A stretch of DNA of 8,408 nt from Gammaproteobacteria bacterium (GTDB taxonomy: Bacteria; Pseudomonadota; Gammaproteobacteria; Steroidobacterales; Steroidobacteraceae), in NCBI GenBank assembly GCA_030040525.1, contig JASHTN010000386.1, positions 1 through 8,408 on the forward strand. The letters run 5' to 3'. Positions 1 through 5,386 of the stretch are shown here, piece by piece. The translations under genes and the position numbers were made by a program. The notes under the pieces are model-generated. The model had not been told where the DNA came from and made no database searches. It was given only the letters and a program-made list of their open reading frames with translations. How positions within the stretch are numbered: position 1 is the stretch's first letter; every line of letters starts with the position of its first letter.

Positions 1-845
1 AGCTCGGCGAAGATCGCCTCGATGTCGGTCGCCACCGAGACCAGGATCAGCCCGTTGAACTCGAGCGAGCGCTTATCGCGCAGGTAATCGACGATCGCCG
101 CCGCGCGCGTCGTGCCGTAGCTCTCCCCCAGCAGGTACTTCGGCGAGGTCCAGCGGTCGTTGTCGCTCACGTACTGCGCGATGAAGCGGCTGACGGAGTC
201 GATGTCGGGATCGACGCCCCAGAACTCCTCGTCGCGGTGGTTGCAGACCGCGTGGCTCAAGCCCGTGCCGACCGGGTCGATCATGACGAGATCGGACTTG
301 TCGAGCACTCCGAAGGCATTCGACACGGTGCGGTAGGGTGCGTTGGGCGTGGGCTCGGGATCGGAGACCACGACGCGCTCCGGTCCCAGCGCCCCCATGT
401 GCAGCCACAGCGAGGAGGAGCCCGGTCCGCCGTTGAAGGCGAACATGACGGGCCGGAGCTCCCCGGCGTGCGCCGGCCGGCGCGTGTAGGCGACGTAGCC
501 GATGCTCGCCATCGGCTTGTCGTCGTTGTCGCGGATGATGAGGGTGCCGGCAGTGGCGGTGTAGTCGAAGGACTGCCCGCCGGCACTGAAGTGATGCTGC
601 GTGACCGAGCTCTGCGCCTCGGGCAGCCGGCGCCACTCCTGGCCGAGATCGCCCTTGACGTCGACCTGGCAGCAGCGCATGAGCTCGGCCGCCCAGCCTG
701 CGTCTCCCGTCGGCGCCGGGTGCGCCGCGGACGACCCCGACTGCGCGGCAGCCGGCCGGCCGGCATCCGCTTCCTGCGCGCTGCCTGCCGCTGCCCAGCC
801 TCCGGCCAGCACGACCCCGAGACCCACCGTCGCAAATTTAAGCAT
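1..845 (-). CDS. Secreted serine carboxypeptidase, peptidase family S10 (3' part off the window)
   Basis: The visible 281 residues are the N-terminal part of an alpha/beta-hydrolase peptidase of family S10, which removes C-terminal residues from peptides. The N-terminus (MLKFATVGLGVVLAGGWAAA) looks like a signal peptide with likely cleavage near 'AGSAQ', so export to the periplasm or beyond is inferred. Visible family motifs are 'FNGGPGSSSLW' (Asn138 to about 148, the oxyanion-hole region), 'MIDPVGTGLSHA', and 'GESYGT' with the nucleophile Ser242. The catalytic Asp and His would lie beyond the left edge. ATG 845 is chosen because GGAGG sits 6 nt upstream. An in-frame ATG at 878 would add 11 residues (MNQRDLKWRQV) but has no clear ribosome binding site. 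The gene is divergent from trmB with a 138-bp spacer. The substrate is unknown. The family call is strong; whether the full protein is intact cannot be judged. Confidence 0.92.
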   Translation of the reverse strand, partial: MLKFATVGLGVVLAGGWAAAGSAQEADAGRPAAAQSGSSAAHPAPTGDAGWAAELMRCCQVDVKGDLGQEWRRLPEAQSSVTQHHFSAGGQSFDYTATAGTLIIRDNDDKPMASIGYVAYTRRPAHAGELRPVMFAFNGGPGSSSLWLHMGALGPERVVVSDPEPTPNAPYRTVSNAFGVLDKSDLVMIDPVGTGLSHAVCNHRDEEFWGVDPDIDSVSRFIAQYVSDNDRWTSPKYLLGESYGTTRAAAIVDYLRDKRSLEFNGLILVSVATDIEAIFAE

Positions 846-851
846 CACTTG

Positions 852-856
852 CCTCC
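852..856 (-). promoter_or_regulatory. Shine-Dalgarno site of the S10 peptidase gene
   Basis: On the minus strand this reads GGAGG, six nucleotides before ATG 845. It favours that start over the in-frame ATG 33 nt further upstream, which would place the site inside the coding region. Confidence 0.65.
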
Positions 857-943
857 ACTTCAGGTCGCGCTGGTTCATGGGCTTGTTCGAGGAGCGCTGC
901 CGGGATCGGCGCCAGGCCCGGGCGCGGTGATTTTCAGCGCGCG

Positions 944-949
944 CTTATA
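944..949 (-). promoter_or_regulatory. Possible -10 element for the S10 peptidase gene
   Basis: The minus strand reads TATAAG, five of six matches to the sigma-70 -10 consensus and one of the few AT-rich spots in the 138-bp divergent spacer. I see no good -35 hexamer at 16-18 nt; the best is TAAGCA at 19 nt, with three matches. If real, transcription would start near 937 and leave a leader of about 90 nt. The site is weak and could be chance. Confidence 0.22.
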
Positions 950-983
950 CCACGGTCCGGGCGCCGCGTGCTTAGATGCCAAG

Positions 984-1700
984 GTGGCAGAGACCGGATA
1001 CCCGCGCTCGATCCGCTCCTTCGTGACCCGCGCCGGCCGGATCACACCCGCACAGCAGCGCGCGCTCGACGAGCTGTGGCCGAAGTACGGCTTGCCCCCG
1101 GCCCCCGGAGAGCCCCCCGATGCGCCTGCCTTCGCGGCGCCTCTGGAGCTCACCGGTCTCTTCGGCCGCGATGCGCCGCGCACGCTCGAGATCGGCTTCG
1201 GCAACGGCGAGAATCTGGCGGCGCTCGCCCTCGCACACCCCGAGCGCGACTTTCTGGGGGTTGAGGTTCACCGCCCCGGCATCGGCCGCCTGCTGCGTAC
1301 GCTCGAGGAGCGGCGCCTCGGCAACGTGCGGCTGCTCTGCCAGGACGCGGCCCTGGCGCTGCGCGCGCGGATCGCGCCGGGCACGCTCGATGAGATCCTG
1401 ATCCTCTTTCCGGACCCCTGGCCGAAGAAGCGCCATCACAAGCGCCGGCTGGTGCAGCCCGCATTCGTCGCCTCGGCTGTGGGCGCGCTCGGGGCGGGCG
1501 GTGTGCTGCGCCTGGCGACCGACTGGCAACCGTACGCGCTCGAGATGCTCGCGGCGTTGAACGCTGCGCAGGGGCTCGCCAATCTTGCGCCCGACGGCGG
1601 CTTTCTGCCGCATCCCGCGCAGCGGCTGCCGACGCGCTTCGAGCTGCGCGGCACGCGTCTGGGACATGAGGTGTGGGATCTGGCCTTCCGCCACATCTGA
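984..1700 (+). CDS. trmB: tRNA (guanine-N7-)-methyltransferase TrmB
   Basis: SAM-dependent enzyme that forms 7-methylguanosine at position 46 in the variable loop of tRNAs; cytoplasmic. The 238-aa product matches the usual length (E. coli about 239). It opens with the family 'RSIRSFVTRAGR' segment. The SAM site is 'LEIGFGNGENL' (Glu69), followed by 'FLGVEVHRPG'. The hallmark 'FPDPWPKKRHHKRR' contains Asp144, the position I recall as the catalytic Asp in E. coli. Further motifs are 'ATDWQPYA' and the C-terminal 'TRFELRGTRLGHEVWDLAF'. The open frame extends far upstream, antisense to the peptidase, but homology begins just after GTG 984, so that start is preferred. GTG 927 is in frame but would add an atypical leader. 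Only a weak AAGG precedes the start. The gene converges on marC with 31 nt between the stops and looks monocistronic. Confidence 0.96.
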   Translation: MAETGYPRSIRSFVTRAGRITPAQQRALDELWPKYGLPPAPGEPPDAPAFAAPLELTGLFGRDAPRTLEIGFGNGENLAALALAHPERDFLGVEVHRPGIGRLLRTLEERRLGNVRLLCQDAALALRARIAPGTLDEILILFPDPWPKKRHHKRRLVQPAFVASAVGALGAGGVLRLATDWQPYALEMLAALNAAQGLANLAPDGGFLPHPAQRLPTRFELRGTRLGHEVWDLAFRHI

Positions 1701-1701
1701 A

Positions 1702-1715
1702 GCGGCGGTCGCCGC
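1702..1715. terminator. Short GC hairpin between convergent trmB and marC
   Basis: GCGGC and GCCGC form a perfect 5-bp stem around a GGTC loop, starting two nucleotides after the trmB stop. No T-tract follows on either strand, so it is not a canonical intrinsic terminator. It could be a 3'-end stabiliser or a bidirectional pause site, or chance in a GC-rich sequence. Confidence 0.3.
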
Positions 1716-1731
1716 GCGCTTCCGAGCCGCA

Positions 1732-2367
1732 TCAGCCGCCGGCGCCGAATGCCTGACGCAGGCCGTCGAGCACGAACTGCACGGCGAGCGCCCCCAGGAT
1801 CACGCCGAGCAGGCGGCTGGCGACGTTCGCGCCCGTCACCCCGATCACGCGCATCAGCGGCTCGGCCAGCCACATGAGCACCAGCGAGATGAGGAGCACC
1901 AGCGCCGCGGCGGCCAGCAGCCCGAGGAACAGCAGCGTCTGCGCCGTGACGTGCACCCGACCGAACCACAGCAGAATGGTGGCGAGCGCCCCGGGACCGG
2001 CGATGAACGGGAAGGCGAGTGGAAAGACGGAGACGTCGGCGCGCCGCCGGCTCTCGGCCGCTTCGCCGCTCGAGGTGCGGGTACCGGACTCGCGGGCGAA
2101 GACCATCTCCAGAGCCAGCAGAAACAGCAGCAAGCCGCCGAATATTCGGAACGCTTCGAGGCTGATGCCCATCAGCTGCAGGAATGCCGCGCCGCCGAGC
2201 GCGAACAGCACCAGGATCACCGCGGCCACGCACACGGCCTTGAGTGCCATGCGGCGCTGGTACTCGCGGCTCGCGCCGCTCGTGAGGCCCGTGAACAGCG
2301 GGATCAGCGAGATCGGCTCGACCACCACGAAGAACACCACGAAGAATTTAAGCAGCTGCTCGAGCAT
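1732..2367 (-). CDS. MarC-family integral membrane protein (UPF0056)
   Basis: Multi-spanning inner-membrane protein of the MarC family, 211 aa, a typical length. MarC was named from the mar locus of E. coli, but its link to antibiotic resistance was later disputed and the molecular function is unknown. About six hydrophobic segments are visible, near residues 5-27, 43-63, 67-90, 115-137, 141-165 and 183-205. The first carries 'VEPISLIPLF', the counterpart of the family's N-terminal 'NPxxxIPxF' motif with Glu in place of the usual Asn. The fourth carries 'FPFIAGPGALAT', a conserved MarC segment. A polar, charged loop (about 92-112) separates the two halves. ATG 2367 fits the family start, but no Shine-Dalgarno sequence is visible, and a 10-bp repeat overlaps the start codon. 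It is convergent with trmB and divergent from the DUF6763-type gene. Confidence 0.9.
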   Translation of the reverse strand: MLEQLLKFFVVFFVVVEPISLIPLFTGLTSGASREYQRRMALKAVCVAAVILVLFALGGAAFLQLMGISLEAFRIFGGLLLFLLALEMVFARESGTRTSSGEAAESRRRADVSVFPLAFPFIAGPGALATILLWFGRVHVTAQTLLFLGLLAAAALVLLISLVLMWLAEPLMRVIGVTGANVASRLLGVILGALAVQFVLDGLRQAFGAGG

Positions 2368-2386
2368 TGATGCTGAATTGATGCTG
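2366..2386. repeat. 10-bp direct repeat at an 11-bp period overlapping the marC start
   Basis: ATTGATGCTG occurs at 2366-2375 and again at 2377-2386, separated by one A. On the marC strand the unit reads CAGCATCAAT, and the marC-proximal copy includes the first two bases of the ATG. The 11-bp period is about one helical turn, as expected for two protein contacts on one DNA face. It could equally be a small local duplication. Confidence 0.7.
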
Positions 2387-2418
2387 TGCGCAAACGATCC
2401 GCAGCCAGGGCGTGCCTC

Positions 2419-2430
2419 AAGCCCAGGCTT
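2419..2430. repeat. Short palindrome AAGCC-CA-GGCTT
   Basis: A perfect 5-bp inverted repeat around a 2-nt centre, roughly in the upstream half of the divergent spacer. It could be a dimeric regulator site. It is short enough to be chance, and no regulator gene lies in the window. Confidence 0.3.
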
Positions 2431-2478
2431 CGGCGCCCGTCGATTTCAACAATTTCTCCTTGAAAGCGTCACAGGTGA

Positions 2479-2498
2479 GGCGCAACATGAAATGCGCC
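2479..2498 (+). repeat. Hairpin in the putative leader of the DUF6763-type gene
   Basis: GGCGCA (2479-2484) and TGCGCC (2493-2498) form a perfect 6-bp stem around an 8-nt loop. The loop exposes an ATG at 2487 that is in frame with the downstream gene. A GGTGAGG stretch at 2474-2480 lies just 5' and partly enters the stem. Any role in RNA structure is inferred. Confidence 0.3.
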
Positions 2499-2551
2499 AC
2501 GCAACCGCTCTCAAGCTGTGCTGCCGCCGTGACGCGGCGAGACATGGTATC

Positions 2552-2570
2552 CCGGTTGCGCCGGTTTGCG
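2552..2570. repeat. Tandem near-repeat just upstream of the DUF6763-type ribosome binding site
   Basis: CCGGTTGCG (2552-2560) is followed directly by CCGGTTTGCG (2561-2570), differing by one inserted T. The second copy abuts the GGAGG site. It is probably a slippage product; a regulatory role is possible but unsupported. Confidence 0.45.
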
Positions 2571-2575
2571 GGAGG
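2571..2575 (+). promoter_or_regulatory. Shine-Dalgarno site of the DUF6763-type gene
   Basis: GGAGG lies seven nucleotides before ATG 2583. It supports that start over the longer in-frame ATG at 2487. Confidence 0.7.
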
Positions 2576-2582
2576 TTCGACG

Positions 2583-2897
2583 ATGACGGCTCCTCATCCA
2601 GGTATCGGCGACTGGTACCGCGCGAGCAGCGGACAGTTGTTCGAGGTCGTCGCGCTCGATGAGGACGACGGCACCATCGAGATTCAGTACTTCGACGGGA
2701 CGGTCGAAGAAATGGATGTCGAGGACTGGGAAGCGCAGTGGGATGACGGCGTACTCGAGGCGGCCGAGGCCCCCGAGGACTGGAGCGGCTCGGTGGATGC
2801 CGAGAGCGGCGACGAGGACGGCCGCAGCGCGGAGTCCTACGGCGAGGACCGCGACCTGCGCGCGAGTCCGCTGGACGGCATCGACCTCTTCGAGTGA
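2583..2897 (+). CDS. Small acidic protein, DUF6763-type
   Basis: A 104-aa cytoplasmic protein of unknown function; I recognise the pattern as that of DUF6763-type proteins of Gammaproteobacteria. The conserved-looking core is 'GDWYRASSGQLFEVVALDED' (9-28), then 'GTIEIQYFDGTVEEMDVEDW' (30-49) and 'APEDWSG' (63-69). The regular alternation suggests a small beta-barrel or SH3-like fold; this is inference. The C-terminal part (70-104) is low-complexity, acidic and probably disordered. About 32 of 104 residues are Asp or Glu, there are four Arg and one His, and no Lys or Cys. No signal peptide or membrane segment is present. ATG 2583 is chosen for its GGAGG and because the family start fits. ATG 2487 would add 32 basic, atypical residues. 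It is divergent from marC and convergent with the Rieske gene (24 nt between stops). Confidence 0.85.
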   Translation: MTAPHPGIGDWYRASSGQLFEVVALDEDDGTIEIQYFDGTVEEMDVEDWEAQWDDGVLEAAEAPEDWSGSVDAESGDEDGRSAESYGEDRDLRASPLDGIDLFE

Positions 2898-2921
2898 CCG
2901 GCTGAGGGGCCGTCTAAGAGC

Positions 2922-3341
2922 CTAGGAGCCGCGGAACGCCTCCGCCGTCAGCGCCGCAACATCCACCTCGTCGGCAAGCATCACGAAGCCCGAGCGCACC
3001 TCGAGCGCCACCCGCGTCAGCGATTTTCCGGGACACGGCCCGGCAAGGCAGGTGCCGGCCGCCTTCTCGAATACCGCGCCGTGCGCCGAGCACAGGATCA
3101 GCGCACCGTCGGCCGTGAGGAAGCGGTCGGGCAGGAGATTAAGCGGGTGGCCGGCGTGCGGACAGCGATTCACGTAGCCGTAGACGCGCTCGCCGGCGCG
3201 CACCACGAAGCCCCGCAGCGGCCAGTCCCCGCCGCCGATCACGAAGCCGCGTGCGCCCTGCGGCCCGAGCTCCGCCAGCCGGCACACGACCCGCTCGACA
3301 TCGAGGGTGACGGCCGGGCCGGCCGGCGCAGGGCTGCTCAC
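2922..3341 (-). CDS. Small Rieske [2Fe-2S] protein
   Basis: A 139-aa stand-alone Rieske-type ferredoxin domain. The cluster ligands are Cys60 and His62 ('CPHAGHPLN') and Cys84 and His87 ('CSAHGAVFE'), giving a [2Fe-2S] centre with 2-Cys/2-His coordination. Two more cysteines in 'GTCLAGPCPGKSL' (98, 103) belong to a segment often seen in NirD-like and small Rieske proteins. No signal peptide, membrane anchor or oxygenase catalytic domain is present, so it probably acts as a cytoplasmic electron carrier or accessory subunit; its partner is unknown. It starts with GTG 3341, whose GTGA overlaps the TGA of the upstream transporter gene by four bases, implying translational coupling. It is the last gene of the xth-MFS-Rieske operon and ends in TAG, whose bases lie in a CCTAGG palindrome. 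Confidence 0.9.
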   Translation of the reverse strand: MSSPAPAGPAVTLDVERVVCRLAELGPQGARGFVIGGGDWPLRGFVVRAGERVYGYVNRCPHAGHPLNLLPDRFLTADGALILCSAHGAVFEKAAGTCLAGPCPGKSLTRVALEVRSGFVMLADEVDVAALTAEAFRGS

Positions 3342-4606
3342 GGCGCCTCCCGGGCGCGCCGCTGATCGAGAGCGGCGATCTTCGCGCGCGTCAGCCACAC
3401 CATCGCGAGCCCCGGCAGCGCGATGGCGAAGCTGGTCACGTAGTAAAGGTACCAGCCGCCGTGGTCGGCGACCCAACCGGCCGGATATCCGAGGCTGTAG
3501 CGCGGCAGCAGCGCGATCGCCGACAGCAGCGCGTACTGGAAGGCACTGTAGCGGCGGTCGCAGAGCGCCATGATCAGGGCGACCAGCGCGATGCTGCCCA
3601 TGGCGGCGGCGACGTGCTCGACGAGCACCGCCAGGCACATGATCGGATAGCTCTTGCCGGACACCGCGAGCAGGCAGTAGAGCAGATTGCTCAAGGCCTG
3701 CAGCACGCCGAAACCGAGCATCGCGCGCAGCAGTCCCAGCCGCACCATCAGCACGCCGCCCAGCACCGAGCCGACGAGCGAGCTCGCGGTGAACAGCAGC
3801 TTGATGATGACGCCGATCTCGGTCTTCGAGAACCCGACATCCATCATGAAAGGCGTGAACAGCTTGTTGGCGAAGGCATCCCCGATCTTGAACAGCAGCA
3901 CGACGGCGATGAAAGTGAGCGCGCTGGGACTGCCCAGCAGCTCGCGCAGCGGTGCCGCCACCGATTCGCCGAGCGTGCGCGGCTGATAGCGGTTCTGGGT
4001 GCTCGGCGACCAGACCGTGGCCGCGCAGAACAGCAGCATTCCCCCCGCCATGATCAGGAACGCCGGGCGCCAGCCAAAGTAATCGGCGACGATCAGCGCG
4101 ACCGCCTGTGCGGCGTACGAGGTGAAGCGGTAGCCGAGATTGGTCGCGGCGGCGGCGACTCCCCGCTCGCTCGGCAGTGACACGTCGGTGCGGTAGGCAT
4201 CGATGGCGATGTCCTGCGTGGCGGAGAAGAACACGATCGCAGCGGCGCACCCGGTCACGGCGGCGAGCGATGCGGCCGGGCTCTGGAACGCAAGCAGCGC
4301 CAGAGCGGCGGCGATCGCCAGCTGCATCACCAGGATCCAGCCGCGCCGCCGGCCGAGGAACGGCAGCGGATAGCGGTCGACCAGCGGAGCCCACAGCGGC
4401 TTGAGCAGGTACGGCAGCGCCACGTAGGAGACCAGGCCGATGGTGATGTTGGTCGCGCCCGAGTCCTTGAGCCACGCCTGCAACGCGCTCTCGGTGAGCT
4501 GGTTGGGGAATCCGGACGCGGCGGCGAGCAGCAGAATCGCGAGCATCTTGCGGCTCGCGATCACCTCCCGCAGCCGCGGCGCGCTTTCCCCGGCCGCTGC
4601 GCTCAA
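3338..4606 (-). CDS. MFS transporter, AmpG-like permease
   Basis: Inner-membrane major facilitator protein, about 422 aa from TTG 4606, with roughly twelve hydrophobic segments. It resembles E. coli AmpG, which imports anhydro-muropeptides for cell-wall recycling and beta-lactamase induction. Shared landmarks are 'ASGFP' (30-34), 'ALQAWL' (41-46), 'LWAPLVDRYPLPFLGRRRGW' (71-90; AmpG has DRYTPPFFGRRRGW) and 'FSATQDIAIDAYRTDV' (127-142; AmpG has SASQDIVFDAWKTDV). It is shorter than E. coli AmpG (491 aa), lacking its C-terminal extra segments, so the substrate may differ. The start is uncertain. TTG 4606 gives a TTGA overlap with the xth stop and leaves room for the family N-terminus. GTG 4564 has GGGAGG immediately adjacent, which is too close. 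ATG 4546 would cut into the first segment's lead-in. It is the second gene of the operon with xth and Rieske. Confidence 0.88.
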   Translation of the reverse strand: MSAAAGESAPRLREVIASRKMLAILLLAAASGFPNQLTESALQAWLKDSGATNITIGLVSYVALPYLLKPLWAPLVDRYPLPFLGRRRGWILVMQLAIAAALALLAFQSPAASLAAVTGCAAAIVFFSATQDIAIDAYRTDVSLPSERGVAAAATNLGYRFTSYAAQAVALIVADYFGWRPAFLIMAGGMLLFCAATVWSPSTQNRYQPRTLGESVAAPLRELLGSPSALTFIAVVLLFKIGDAFANKLFTPFMMDVGFSKTEIGVIIKLLFTASSLVGSVLGGVLMVRLGLLRAMLGFGVLQALSNLLYCLLAVSGKSYPIMCLAVLVEHVAAAMGSIALVALIMALCDRRYSAFQYALLSAIALLPRYSLGYPAGWVADHGGWYLYYVTSFAIALPGLAMVWLTRAKIAALDQRRAREAP

Positions 4607-5370
4607 AGATCGTAGTCCATGATGAGCGGCGCGTGATCCGAGAAGCGCTTCTCCTTGTATATGCGGGCGGCGCGCGCCCGGCCGGCGAGTGCCGGGCTCA
4701 CTACCTGGTAATCGATGCGCCAGCCGACGTCCTTGGCGCGCGCCTGGCCGCGGTTCGACCACCAGGTGTAGAGCCCCGCTTCCGGGCGCACCTCGCGGAA
4801 GGCATCCACGTAGCCGCCGGGCGCGAACAGCCGGTCCAGCCAGGCACGCTCCTCGGGCAGGAAGCCGGAGTTCTTCTGATTTGCGCGCCAGTTCTTCAGG
4901 TCGATCGGGCGGTGGGCGATGTTCCAGTCACCGCTCAGGATGACGCGCCGCCCGCCTCGCCTGAGCCGTGCCAGGTGCGGCGTGAAGCTCTCGAGGAAGC
5001 GGAACTTGGACGCCTGGCGCTCCGGTCCCGCCGACCCCGAAGGCAGGTACAGCGACACGATCGACAGCTGCCCGTAGCGCGCCTCGAGGTAGCGTCCCTC
5101 GCGGTCGAATTCCGGCACGCCGAAGCCGCGGACCACCCGCTCGGGGTCGTGGCGCGTGTAGATGGCGACCCCGGCGTAGCCCTTGCGCTCGGCATCGCAG
5201 TAGAAGCTGTGGTAGCCGGGCAGGACGACGTCATGCCCGTCGAGCTGTGCCGCGTGGCAGCGGGTCTCCTGCAGGCAGATGAAGTCGGCACGCTGGCGGC
5301 GCAGCCATCCGAACAGCCCCTTCGCCGCGGCCGAGCGGATGCCGCAGACGTTGACGGTGATGACGCGCAT
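4603..5370 (-). CDS. xth: Exodeoxyribonuclease III / AP endonuclease (EEP nuclease family)
   Basis: A 255-aa Mg-dependent endonuclease/exonuclease/phosphatase-family enzyme that should cut at abasic sites and resect 3' ends in base-excision repair. Catalytic positions are present: Asn7, Glu35 ('LQETR'), Tyr108 ('YLPSG'), Asp148 and Asn150 ('SGDWNIAH'), Asp220 ('WRIDYQ'), and Asp245-His246 ('SDHAP'). The 'KNWRANQKNSGFLPEERAWLD' region (159-179) is typical of the proteobacterial branch that also contains Pseudomonas Crc, encoded next to pyrE. Crc has lost several of these residues; this protein has not, so a true nuclease is favoured over a regulator. One oddity is Cys9 in 'NVCGIR', where E. 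coli has Asn and APE1 Asp. ATG 5370 fits the family N-terminus. ATG 5388 is in frame but overlaps pyrE. It heads the operon with the MFS and Rieske genes. Confidence 0.94.
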   Translation of the reverse strand: MRVITVNVCGIRSAAAKGLFGWLRRQRADFICLQETRCHAAQLDGHDVVLPGYHSFYCDAERKGYAGVAIYTRHDPERVVRGFGVPEFDREGRYLEARYGQLSIVSLYLPSGSAGPERQASKFRFLESFTPHLARLRRGGRRVILSGDWNIAHRPIDLKNWRANQKNSGFLPEERAWLDRLFAPGGYVDAFREVRPEAGLYTWWSNRGQARAKDVGWRIDYQVVSPALAGRARAARIYKEKRFSDHAPLIMDYDL

Positions 5371-5376
5371 CAGGCA

Positions 5377-5382
5377 ATGATA
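5377..5382 (-). promoter_or_regulatory. Possible -10 element giving a leaderless xth mRNA
   Basis: The minus strand reads TATCAT, five of six matches to TATAAT. It ends 6 nt before the A of the xth ATG, the usual distance to a transcription start, so the mRNA could begin at the start codon. That fits the absence of a Shine-Dalgarno sequence. The -35 region (GTGAGC at an 18-nt spacer, three matches) is weak and lies inside pyrE. Confidence 0.3.
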
Positions 5383-5386
5383 TGAC

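Larger units (their letters stand above)
2368..2582. other. Divergent intergenic region between marC and the DUF6763-type gene
   Basis: This 215-bp spacer is the longest non-coding stretch in the window and is less GC-rich than its flanks around 2441-2495. It should hold promoters for both flanking genes, but I find no convincing -35/-10 pair. TTGAAA at 2460-2465 is a fair -35 on the plus strand, but the matching -10 position (CAACAT) is poor. It also holds the second copy of the marC-start repeat, a palindrome at 2419-2430, a 6-bp stem at 2479-2498, a tandem near-repeat at 2552-2570 and the downstream gene's ribosome binding site. No tRNA-like or known riboswitch pattern is recognised. Confidence 0.6.

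Noticed and set aside
237..983. Long plus-strand open frame running into trmB from upstream
   Set aside because: It is antisense to the S10 peptidase, is Arg/Gly/Val-rich without motifs, and TrmB homology begins only after GTG 984. High GC keeps the frame open.
972..1694. 240-aa minus-strand open frame across trmB
   Set aside because: Exact antisense of a well-supported gene, Arg-rich composition and no recognisable domain.
2419..2461. Possible minus-strand leader peptide starting at a TTG after AAGGAG (2456-2461)
   Set aside because: The Shine-Dalgarno match is good but the frame is only about a dozen codons, begins with TTG, and has no attenuator-like codon run or following terminator hairpin.
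2898..2921. Terminator between the DUF6763-type gene and the Rieske gene
   Set aside because: Only a 4-bp CGGC/GCCG stem with a 6-nt loop and no T-tract; indistinguishable from chance at this GC content.
3461..4180. 239-aa plus-strand frame within the MFS gene
   Set aside because: Gln/His/Arg-rich shadow of membrane codons on the other strand; no domain, and the MFS call is strong.
4633..5385. 250-aa plus-strand frame opposite xth
   Set aside because: Mirror of the exonuclease codons; the real gene has all catalytic motifs in the opposite frame.
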